Source of the DNA: Tridacna crocea
Taxonomy: Eukaryota > Mollusca > Bivalvia > Cardiida > Cardiidae
DNA length: 64,000 bases
Assembly (NCBI GenBank): GCA_943736015.1
Contig: OX031065.1
Coordinates: 21,156,427-21,220,426, forward strand
Reading direction: 5' to 3'
Numbering within the stretch: the first letter of the stretch is position 1; every line of letters starts with the position of its first letter. Below are positions 56,422 to 64,000 of the stretch, one piece after another. The position numbers were made by a program, and so were the translations under genes. The notes beneath the pieces are model-generated. The model did no database searches, was not told the DNA's origin, and was given only the letters and a program-made list of their open reading frames with translations.

Positions 56422-57117
56422 TCAACATGAGGAATATAAAATTTTACGCTTGATGGTGTACTTTTGCCTACACATGGGACATTTATCCAATCCTTGTGTA
56501 TCACATGTATCACATATACATATATGACCACAATTACAAAACATAACATTAGATTGATTTACAAGACATATTATACATTTTTCTTCACGAAATGATTCTG
56601 TAGTGTTGATAGGAGCATTTGCCAACATTTCTTCTTCCTCTTCTTCGTCTTCTCAACCCACTCCTATCTCTGTTTCATATTGTCTTCTTATAAGATAAGC
56701 GTCATAATATTCGTATCTAATTACTAGATGACCCGTATAATCTTTTATAAAATTTTTATAGGCAAGGGTTGTTGTAAAACATTCTAAGATATTATTAAAA
56801 AAACATCCTGAAACTTCCATATGAGTTGGAATAGAATTCATCGAACTCTATTAAGCAATCCTCTATGTGCGAGTAAGTTTCCTCTAAAGTTTTATTATCG
56901 ACTATATGTATCGTAACATCTATCCCTTGACCTTCTGATTCGTTGTTTTTATGCTTCTTAATACTCTACTAAGTTGATAGTAAAATGGAATACGAAAGTC
57001 TTGAAAATCTTCAAAGTCTGGGGTCATTGTTATATAAGGAAAACATGTCCGTTCATACGAACAATAGGTAGGGGTAAATCGTATTTTATTATTCAACACA
57101 CATTCTAAAGAACTCAT
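56422..57117 (-). pseudogene. Polinton RING-finger gene A
   Basis: Candidate E3 ubiquitin ligase. Pieces: 57117-56920 (MSSLECVLNNKIRFTP, FPYITMTPDFEDF), a second frame at 56930-56810 (GIDVTIHIVDNKTLEETYSH), a third from 56841 (ILECFTTTLAYKNFIKDYTG), a stop, then an acidic linker (EDEEEEEE) and a C-terminal RING: CIIC, FCNCGHICICDTC, CPMC, a C3HC4 pattern close to the C-terminal RINGs of IAP/MDM2-type proteins. All zinc ligands are present. Two frameshifts and one stop. A paralogue lies directly upstream. I do not recognise the N-terminal domain. Confidence 0.7.
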
Positions 57118-57149
57118 TTTTTAATAGATTTTTTTTTCTTTATATTAAA

Positions 57150-57600
57150 TCAAAGTTTACGCTTGATTGTCGCTTCCGTTCTACACATGGGGCATTTATC
57201 TAATTCCTATGTATCACATGTATCACATATGCATATATGCCCACAATTACAAAACAATATATTACAGGCATTTCCATTACATATTATACAATTTTCTTCA
57301 CGAAATGATTCTGTAGCATTGATAGGAGTATTAGGTTTATCAATTTCTTCCTCTTTAATATCTTCCTCTTCAATATCTCCCACCTCAAAAACTTCAGCAT
57401 CTTCATTAAATATAGAAAATGATACATCAATGCATAGTTCACATTTAAGTTCTTTTTGATTTACGTAATACGATTTATTTCTTTTGTTAATTTAAAAAAA
57501 AACTGGTTAAATGTAGTTATAAAATTTTCAGTCGTTCCTGAAAATGATATTTCAGGTCCATGCCAACAAAAGTTGTCTATTACTCTATTTGTTCTTTTAT
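57150..57600 (-). pseudogene. Polinton RING-finger gene B (paralogue)
   Basis: Same C-terminal plan as gene A: TPINATESFREENCIIC, FCNCGHICICDTCDT, then a stop in place of a glutamine/glycine-type residue, then CPMC and a TIKRK ending. The linker is acidic (EVGDIEEEDIKEEEIDK). Upstream, across a frameshift at about 57465, reads VIDNFCWHGPEISFSGTTEN, unlike gene A. The N-terminus is not resolved. The pair arose by tandem duplication; RING blocks remain about 70% alike by eye. Confidence 0.65.
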
Positions 57601-57684
57601 CCACACCATGCCCATTAACTTATATTTTTCAATAGAATTTTTATCTTTTCGTCGAGTTAACGTCCTGCTAAATGTATAGTAAAT

Positions 57685-57867
57685 TTACCCACGTGCCTTT
57701 TCTAAAAAAGTTATGTAATCATCATAAACAACAGTATCAAAGTACTTTAAATAGCATGCTGCGTATACCGCACCGAAAATAAAAGGAGCCTCAACAAATT
57801 TATTCATATAAGCTCGATTATTTAAGTGTTCTTCTAGTATATTACGAACATTCATTTTTAAGTACAA
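57685..57867 (-). CDS. Small hypothetical ORF next to the right TIR
   Basis: 60 codons (MNVRNILEEHLNN, FIFGAVYAACYLKYFD), starting 64 bases inside the right TIR. It could be the N-terminus of RING gene B, separated by a stop at 57685 and unreadable sequence to 57600. No family recognised. Confidence 0.35.
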   Translation of the reverse strand: MYLKMNVRNILEEHLNNRAYMNKFVEAPFIFGAVYAACYLKYFDTVVYDDYITFLEKARG

Positions 57868-57930
57868 AGTATTTTTTTATATCAATCTATATTTCTTTAG
57901 CTGATTAAACAAGGTTAAAAGGCATGTTTT

Positions 57931-58420
57931 TGACTGAACAAAATTGAATTAACCGTAAAACTAATCATGTGGCACATTTAATCACAAACTCAAGCATATG
58001 CCGACACATGATGCAACGCGCGTCCTTTTTCATCAGCGTCCTAGTTTTTTCATAAGCGTTCTAGATTTTCATAAGCGTCCTAGTTTTCATAAGTGTCCTA
58101 GTTTTTTCCTAAGCGTCCTAGATTTTCATAAGCGTCCTAGTTTTCCTAAGCGTCCTAGTTTTTTCATAAGCGTCCTAGATTTTCATAAGCGTCCTAGTTT
58201 CATAAGCGTCCTAGTTTTTTTCATAAGCGTCCTAGTTTTCATTGGTGTCCTAGATTTTCATGAGCCTGACATGTTTAACCACACACAACTAACCATATGA
58301 CTTTAACCACACAATTTAACCATCGGGCTAGCCACGTTTGTGGTTGAGTACCATTAACTAACCACGCTAGTTTGAGCATGTTATGGGTTTTGTCCTAGTA
58401 TACCAAATATATAAACTACT
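57931..58420 (-). repeat. Polinton right TIR
   Basis: 490-bp inverse of 30351-30693. The extra 150 bp is an expansion of the internal tandem unit CATAAGCGTCCTAGTTTT to about 13 copies (58018-58255) against about five on the left. Confidence 0.92.
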
Positions 58421-58452
58421 GCTGTAAAATGTTTCGTTTTGTAAAGAGTTAA
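58421..58452 (+). repeat. Right remainder of MITE split by Polinton
   Basis: GCTGTA is the right target duplication; then AAATGTTTCGTTTTGTAAAG AGTTAA, the expected right end of the hairpin MITE begun at 30147. Confidence 0.85.
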
Positions 58453-58478
58453 ATAGTTGACTATTGCATCCTGTGCTG

Positions 58479-58600
58479 TTAACCCTTTACCACCCAATGA
58501 CAACTTTTAACGCCCCTGAGGTAAAAGATTTTTGAAAGCATTGTGGGAAAAGGAGAAAGTGCTGGTAACCAGCATTTTCTCACAACGTTTTTGAACCGAT
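58479..58600 (+). repeat. Hairpin MITE, right half missing
   Basis: TTAACCCTTTACCACCCAAT start and most of the palindrome (GTGCTGGTAACCAGCATTTTC), then abrupt end in unrelated sequence. Confidence 0.75.
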
Positions 58601-59308
58601 GGACCTGGAGCGGACTTAGAAACCAAATATGAGAATATTTCTTCAGTCTGGTATAAATCAATAAAGATTTACATTTACTATAGCCACTTACAAGTTTCAA
58701 ATTCGCTAGTCTGTCAGTACTTTCAGTACTTTGATATTTCTTACTCTTCAATTGAAGGTAGAAATTGTAGTTTGGAGTACAATTTATTTAGGTAAAATGT
58801 GCGAGCCAATCAACCAGCAGATGGGAATATGATGTAATTTACCCTTTAAATATCTCTTGCGCTTTTTGTGTAATATTGTCGTTGATATTCATGAGTGGGT
58901 ACGCCACAGGGAAGAACTGAAAGAAAATGGACAAGATTTTGATGTAAGTCTCCCTCCCCCACCCCTCCAACCGTTGATACAGGTTTTAAGTGCGTTTAAT
59001 ACCGTTTGCAACATAATTTTAGATGTACTGCATGCCGCGGCCTGTACACATTATGTATCCATTCTTTTCATATTTTTTTCCAACAACTCTCTGCAGAGTA
59101 CTCTTTCCTAGCCACTGGCTGCTTTTCCACATATCCATCATCAAAACAATGATTAATCGGCGGCGAGAGAGAAATGAATCCCATCACACTGACTATCCTT
59201 CCTTCTGGGAGAGAAATTGAGGCCTAGATGAAGTCTCGAACCACCAGCCATTTGTTATCAAGTCCTGAACGCCACAAACTCTGTTAACGTGCTCGGCATT
59301 TGGACATG

Positions 59309-59592
59309 ATCACACTTGAGAGACCTTACGAACTTGCTCCTGGTCAACGTTACTGCCCCTGTCAATTTTACGTACTCGCTTGAGTAAAAAACATGGCTCC
59401 GCCCACAAGATTACACAAGGTAAGTACTAAAATATAATTTTTGTAACATGTTATTGAATATGCAGTTGCAGATTGTCGCACGGAATGTCTGGGATGTCAG
59501 TGCAGGTTAATCTTTAGTTCCTTTGGTTGTTAATCGTTTGTTGAAGACGTTTAATCAAACAAAATTTCGTCGGGGACTACGATTTCTGGAAA
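59309..59592 (+). repeat. 285-bp inverted duplication, left copy
   Basis: Pairs in inverse orientation with 63034-63319. Shared blocks: CTTACGAACTTGCTCCTGGT, CGTTACTGCCCCTGTCAATT, AAAAAACATGGC, CACAAGATTACACAAGGTAA and CACGGAATGTCTGGGATGTC. Both copies keep an ATG, a nine-codon start and a possible GT splice donor (ACAAGGTAAG), so it may be a duplicated first exon/promoter or the ends of a 4-kb element. Confidence 0.7.
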
Positions 59593-60065
59593 AAAACACT
59601 ACTTGGAGTCTCCAAAAACCTTTGTAAAACATATACACTCGATATTCTGAAGTGTGTGCCGTGTCAGATGACCAATACAGTGATTATCCTCAGAACTATA
59701 AACCGATAAAAAATCAAATTGCAGTTATTAAAGGATATTTTGCCATTTTTACATTACAACGTAAGATGCTCCTAAATTCAATACAACGATTCAGCTTCTG
59801 ATCTAAAAATACGGTAAGCGTATGGGTTTGTGTTACAGAGAACAATTTTGTCATTTTGGTCAAGATTCTATATAAATCATCGTAGTCACAGTCGTAGTGT
59901 AGTGTAATAGATACTTGAATGGTAGTGCAGTTCTAAAACACGTTGGACTCTTTTTTTTCTATCAATAGGTCTAATGTTACTGGGCATGTGTTCAGGCGAT
60001 CTCGGGTTCTCTTTTTCTATCCCCCATTTTATTAAGCTGGCAGAATCAGACACTCATCGTGAAAA

Positions 60066-60071
<6 letters not shown>

Positions 60072-60103
<32 letters not shown>

Positions 60104-60200
60104 GGGAAGGAAGAAGAGAAAGAAAGGGAGAGAAAGGAAGGGAGCCGTGTAGGAAGAAGAAGAAGAAGAAGAAGAAGAAGAAGAGAGAGAGAGAGAGAGA
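60072..60200. repeat. (GA)n and (AAG)n microsatellites
   Basis: (GA)n at 60068-60100, (AAG)n at 60150-60183, (GA)n again to 60202. Confidence 0.95.
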
Positions 60201-60386
60201 GAGCGAGCGTGATCAGATTTGTCTAACAGGCACTGATGTTTTCTCAATTTATTTCAGAAAGTAACGATATTAAGTTGTTTATAACAATTGTATATACACA
60301 TGTATGTATGAAAATTGTCAATGCTGAATACATTTATTTCATACATTATAAACACTCACTTTAAATTCGCATATACACATACTTTA

Positions 60387-60421
60387 TTTAAAAAAAGAAA
60401 AAAAAAAAAAAAAAAAAAAAA
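60387..60421. repeat. Poly-A run
   Basis: Over 30 nearly uninterrupted A; no adjoining retrocopy recognised. Confidence 0.9.
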
Positions 60422-60514
60422 TGAAAGAAAAGACGATTTCGGAAAATGATCACCTTGTTACAAAAGTTACATACGAAAGCGTACAATAGTCAAAATGAAG
60501 GTAAAATAATTTTT

Positions 60515-60850
60515 ATCAAAAACACGTAATAACGTAAATTGAAAACACCTTGTAATGCAATAAGAAAGTTGCACTGCGGCGAAAAATCTGGTAATAACGT
60601 GTTTTAAAACATGTTTTAACGTGAATTTAAAACATATAATATCCCTTAGAAAAAGTTGCATTACTTTGGACAATCTTGTAATAACGAGTTTTAAAACACG
60701 TAATAACGTGTTTAAAAGTTGCAGGGACGCGAAAAATATCGTATTACGTGAATTCAAAATACGTAACAACGCAAAAAATGTCGCACTTACGTGAAAAAAT
60801 CTCGTAATAACGCGTTAAAAGCCGTAACGCGAATCGAAAATTCGCAGTAA
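60515..60850. repeat. Degenerate CGTAATAACG repeat field
   Basis: At least ten scattered variants of CGTAATAACG / ACGTGTTTTAAAACACG over 330 bp, often palindromic, with AAAGTTGCA blocks between. Looks like an eroded satellite rather than coding sequence. Confidence 0.6.
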
Positions 60851-61496
60851 CTTTTTTTTTACTTTATTAATATTAGATGAGTATAGTTTACATGCATGGA
60901 TAATAAGTGTTTGACATGCATTCGAATTTCCCAATAAAGATTAAATTGTGTTGGTTATGAGTTTTGTTTGTTTCCACGTTATTTCAACCATACGACAGAA
61001 ATCACTTTCTTGTAAATGACCTTTCTAAAATTAGCTAGTATTAAGTCTAAATCTTTACTTTGCCTTGCACCAATAACTCGCCAATAACTACCAATAATTC
61101 GCTTAAATATATTTGAAAGCTGCTGGCTGCAACCCTTGATTAACGTCTTCGAAAAATGACAGATGGTGAAAGAGAAAAGGAACCTTTTGCAATGACGATT
61201 ATCAATCTCCAAAAAGAATTTGGCTGAGCTGTTGAGTCGAGCCATGGAACAAATCCCCCCTTGCATGTTTCAAGCCTTGTACATTGTATGTCACTAACTG
61301 ACTTACCAAGCTCAGCGAGATCTCGACCAGATGTTCAGAGTCAATATTCTTTAAAAGAAAAATCATCATGAAATAATGCATTTTCAATGAATTAAGCACT
61401 GATGAAAACAGATCAAATTCGAAAGAAACAAATAAGACTCAGGCATTATTTAAGTTGAACCGATTGTTTCATATTGTAGCCTTTATTGGATAATAT

Positions 61497-61556
61497 TCCG
61501 TGGTTAAGTGGTCAGGATTATAACTTGAAATAAAAAATCCTGGTTCGATCACTTCT
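61497..61556 (+). repeat. tRNA-like SINE head
   Basis: A-box-like GTGGTTAAGTGGTCAGG and B-box-like GGTTCGATCAC 45 bases later, directly before the next element. 60851-61496 shows no gene. Confidence 0.45.
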
Positions 61557-61804
61557 GCCGGTGTAATGCAAAGAAATGGCCCTCCCCTACAAAATGACCC
61601 ATCCAATGGTCATTTCACTGCGTAGAGGAATGACCCGGGTCATTATTCTATGTAGAGAAATAACCCCAGAGTCATTATTCTACGTACAGAAATGGCCCCA
61701 GAGGGTTGTTTCTCTTCATAGAATAATAATGACCCAGGTCATGTCTCTACGCATAGAGAAATATTTAGTGGGGGGGGGGGGTCATTTCTCTGCATTACAC
61801 CGGC
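61557..61804. mobile_element. 248-bp element with 31-bp inverted ends
   Basis: GCCGGTGTAATGCAAAGAAA at the left and its near-inverse TTTCTCTGCATTACACCGGC at the right. Interior has repeated TAGAGAAATRACCC / GGGTCATT foldback modules and a G12 run at 61770-61781. No ORF. 61805-63033 is otherwise unremarkable. Confidence 0.65.
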
Positions 61805-63033
61805 GCTAGTCATGCTAGTTATGACAGGGAACAGAGTAGCTGAAGACTTATATTGATGTATCCTAAAAAGATCGGGATTAAAATACATGTAGTTAAAGCT
61901 GTGATGTGACAATTGCCCCCCGGACTATTGACCCCCTGAGGACAATTTCGGAACTGCATTATATGCCCATGTCGTTTTCTTGTGCCAAAAGATTTATGGA
62001 TATACCGGATCTATTTTCGTGGAAAAAAAAATCAAAAACATGCATCTAATTAGTGTTTTTCACAAAAATGGTTGTTTAATTTGAAACAAGTTTGCGATTC
62101 GTAAGCTACTTTAAGGCCTAATTAGCTATAGGGTCTACTGTTTTGCAAAGGTGTGAGAAGATTTATATATTGGAGCTATGCTCTGTGAGAGAGAACTTAA
62201 TGCATCTGCGTCATTCGTGGTGCCAAACAACCCTTCGCGTACTTATGGATCCACAATAATCACCTTTTTGGAAAAAAAAAGCACCACTCAATCCTTAGGT
62301 AGACTGGTCCTTGAACATACAGAAAATTGACCTAAAGTGAAAAGTCTCAGTCCAGTTCCGCCTGCGCGGAATGCACAAGCTGACCATGGCAGATGCATTA
62401 AGCCCCCTTTTCACAGAGTATCGCTGATCTATATCTAATGCATAGTATTAGATATTACTAGTTACTTTTAGGTGTGCCGCTTACAAGGCATAGGAATGCT
62501 TGTTCGTTGATGATCATTATTATCAAATTATATTCACGAAAATGAGTCTCTTAATGACGATATCGAAGATGGTATTTATAATAGTTATGGATCTTCTGCA
62601 CGATAGTTATGATAGATATCCTTTACATGATACTGTCTGTCATCAAGCTCTTCATCTATATCATGGCATTTCATTTCAAAAGCATCAAAAGGACAATAAA
62701 CTTGACGGAAAGAAAAACCGAAAGATGGACAAGTAGACGGTTATACATATTGATTAAAAAAAAAAGAAAAAAAAATCATTAAACTCGTACACAATCACAT
62801 TATGACATCGGTCTCTGTTTCAATTCAGGAACTTGATCGTTTTATTGTGTTCTGGAGCGTGGAGCATTGCTTACAAAAATTGACAGAAAAGTGCTTTTTA
62901 ACGGATGTCGTATAGTTTTTGTTTTCAACTGTGGTGAATAAAGCATATGTGATTCACTTGACACAACACAAACTTCAGATTATTGTGTTTGTATGTTTAA
63001 AAAAGCTTTTTACTGACTCCCGTGTGTTGATTA

Positions 63034-63319
63034 TTCAGAAATCGCAGTCGCTGACGGAAGTTTGTTGGATTAAACGTCTTTAACAAATATCAAACCACCA
63101 AAGGAACAATACAGAAATATGCACTGACATCCCAGACATTCCGTGCTACAACAGTCTACTGCACATCTACTCATCTGGTTATTATAAAAGTATGTTTTTC
63201 TGCTTACCTTGTGTAATCTTGTGGGCGCAGCCATGTTTTTTACTCGAGCGAGTACGTAAAATTGACAGGGGCAGTAACGTTGACCAGGAGCAAGTTCGTA
63301 AGGTCTCTCCAGTGTGATG
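63034..63319 (-). repeat. 285-bp inverted duplication, right copy
   Basis: Inverse partner of 59309-59592. On the minus strand the ATG at about 63232 begins MAAPTRLHK followed by a GT donor-like site. The other copy reads one residue different. Confidence 0.7.
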
Positions 63320-63428
63320 ATAGGAGGTACAACACTAAATTCCCTGAGATCGATGCCCCTATAAACTGGCCTTACCCGGTATTTGATCCAAAACAACAGT
63401 GTAGATTTATTTCTTGTCCTCAAACTAT

Positions 63429-63653
63429 ATTTCACTTTTTATCAAACAATCCCTGGTTTTTACGACCCTGAGATAGAACCCTTTTGAAAACATTGTGGGA
63501 AAATGGAAAAATGCTGGTAACCAGCATTTTCTCCTTTTCCCACAACGTTTTCTAGCTTGCTGGAAACAATATTCAATTTTCGAATTACGTTTATTTTGTC
63601 GTCTGCTTTCAATTTGGGCCAGTCTAAAATTTTGTTGTTTGGTATAGAGTTAA
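63429..63653 (+). repeat. Hairpin MITE
   Basis: TTTTTATCAAACAATCCCTGG start, GTTTGGTATAGAGTTAA end, near-perfect palindrome (GCTGGTAACCAGC), with a short deletion in the TCGTCTGC..TTTCAATTTG block. 63654-64000 has only a poly-C/poly-A/(AC) run at 63808-63847. Confidence 0.85.
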
Positions 63654-64000
63654 ACTAATTTACATTACCCGTTATTTGATCCCAAACTGAAGTGTAGATT
63701 TATTTTTAGTCCTCAAAATATGTTTAAGCATGTAAGTTAGTTGGAACCCTGCCGAAAACTTGCTTAGTTAATGTACGGGCGGTTTTATTTGAGTTAGCTC
63801 TTTACCGCCCCCCCCCCCCCCGCAAAAAAAAAAAAAAAACACACACACCAAAAATTTCAGGAGTGTTCAAATTGACGGCAGTTCCATGTAAGAAATCACA
63901 TGTATCTACATGTGAAGAAAATGGTTAAGATTTGGGAGGAGTAAACCCACCACTCAAAGAACCAGCAAATACTGCAGTAAATATTGACGCTTATCTCCTA

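Larger units (their letters stand above)
30351..58420. mobile_element. Degraded Polinton/Maverick, 28 kb with nested insertions
   Basis: A self-synthesising, virus-like DNA transposon. Evidence: terminal inverted repeats starting AGTAGTTTATATAT at 30351 and its inverse ending ATAAACTACT at 58420; 6-bp target duplication GCCGTA (30345-30350) / GCTGTA (58421-58426), one mismatch; DNA polymerase B and a double-jelly-roll major capsid protein; and interruption of a MITE whose halves lie on both sides. Order from right to left, nearly all minus strand: small ORF, RING gene B, RING gene A, two virion-type proteins, a 91-residue gene, capsid, SAP-like protein, polymerase. No integrase, FtsK/A32-like ATPase or Ulp1-like protease was found. 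Removing the two LINEs and the DNA transposon leaves about 9.7 kb, well below the usual 15-20 kb, so it is also internally deleted. Confidence 0.92.

Noticed and set aside
57163-57459. Plus-strand 98-codon ORF, Ser-rich
   Set aside because: Antisense of RING gene B; the minus strand shows a full set of zinc ligands.
58018-58255. Regular short repeats resembling a CRISPR array
   Set aside because: Units of about 18 bp without unique spacers; they are the tandem part of the Polinton TIR in a eukaryotic sequence.
58857-59111. Possible exon with HEWVRHREELKENGQDF before a donor-like TGTAAG
   Set aside because: The stretch is short, there is no acceptor or partner exon I can place, and the rest of the ORF is spacer-like.
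60032-60247. Ser/Leu-rich minus-strand ORF
   Set aside because: It is the translation of (GA)n and (AAG)n runs.
63070-63435. 121-codon minus-strand ORF
   Set aside because: Covers one arm of the inverted duplication and reads through a probable splice donor; the partner copy does not keep the frame.

Overview
This is an AT-rich, intron- and repeat-dense animal nuclear segment. A lophotrochozoan, most likely a bivalve mollusc, is suggested by a single-cysteine-cluster Toll-like receptor, 2A-bearing LINEs, many hairpin MITEs and GGCCATCATGGCC-type interspersed repeats. Species is inferred, not shown. There are no prokaryotic features.

Layout. 1-14 kb: a LINE endonuclease fragment at the left edge, tRNA-like SINE heads, one clear host exon (terminal exon of a PRP4-type kinase at 5795-5998), a 727-bp element with a 9-bp target duplication (3810-4536), and many copies of a MITE with a 67-bp palindrome in its centre. 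14-19 kb: a 5'-truncated LINE with a (TTCTG)n-type tail, then a duplicated unit whose second copy is interrupted by a 1.28-kb repeat. 21.5-29.5 kb: a Toll-like receptor on the minus strand in two coding exons; a 5.35-kb intron splits the TIR domain.

30,351-58,420: a 28-kb nested structure. The outer shell is a degraded Polinton/Maverick. It has 343/490-bp terminal inverted repeats, a 6-bp target duplication with one mismatch (GCCGTA/GCTGTA), and has cut one of the hairpin MITEs in two. It carries, all on the minus strand, protein-primed-type DNA polymerase B, a SAP-like protein, a major capsid protein, small virion-type proteins and two RING-finger genes beside the right terminus. I found no integrase, packaging ATPase or protease. 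The polymerase gene is split by two LINEs lying tail to tail: a 5'-truncated one (+) and an apparently full-length one (-) with intact ORF1 and ORF2. A small gene upstream of the capsid gene is split by an 11.76-kb DNA transposon (42,431-54,186). That transposon encodes a Tnp2/EnSpm-like transposase, broken by one frameshift, and a seven-exon, 372-codon DUF4806-type gene whose splice phases all agree. Its ends are full of palindromic GATATCGG motifs. In both clean cases (full-length LINE and DNA transposon), excising the insert restores the Polinton reading frame, which confirms the nesting order.

58.4-64 kb: MITEs, simple repeats, a 248-bp element with inverted ends, and a 285-bp inverted duplication 3.5 kb apart; no convincing gene.

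History inferred from the nesting: MITE copy, then Polinton inserted into it, then the LINEs and the DNA transposon inserted into the Polinton. The Polinton genes carry frameshifts and stops and are dead. The full-length LINE and the DUF4806 gene are the best-preserved mobile genes.
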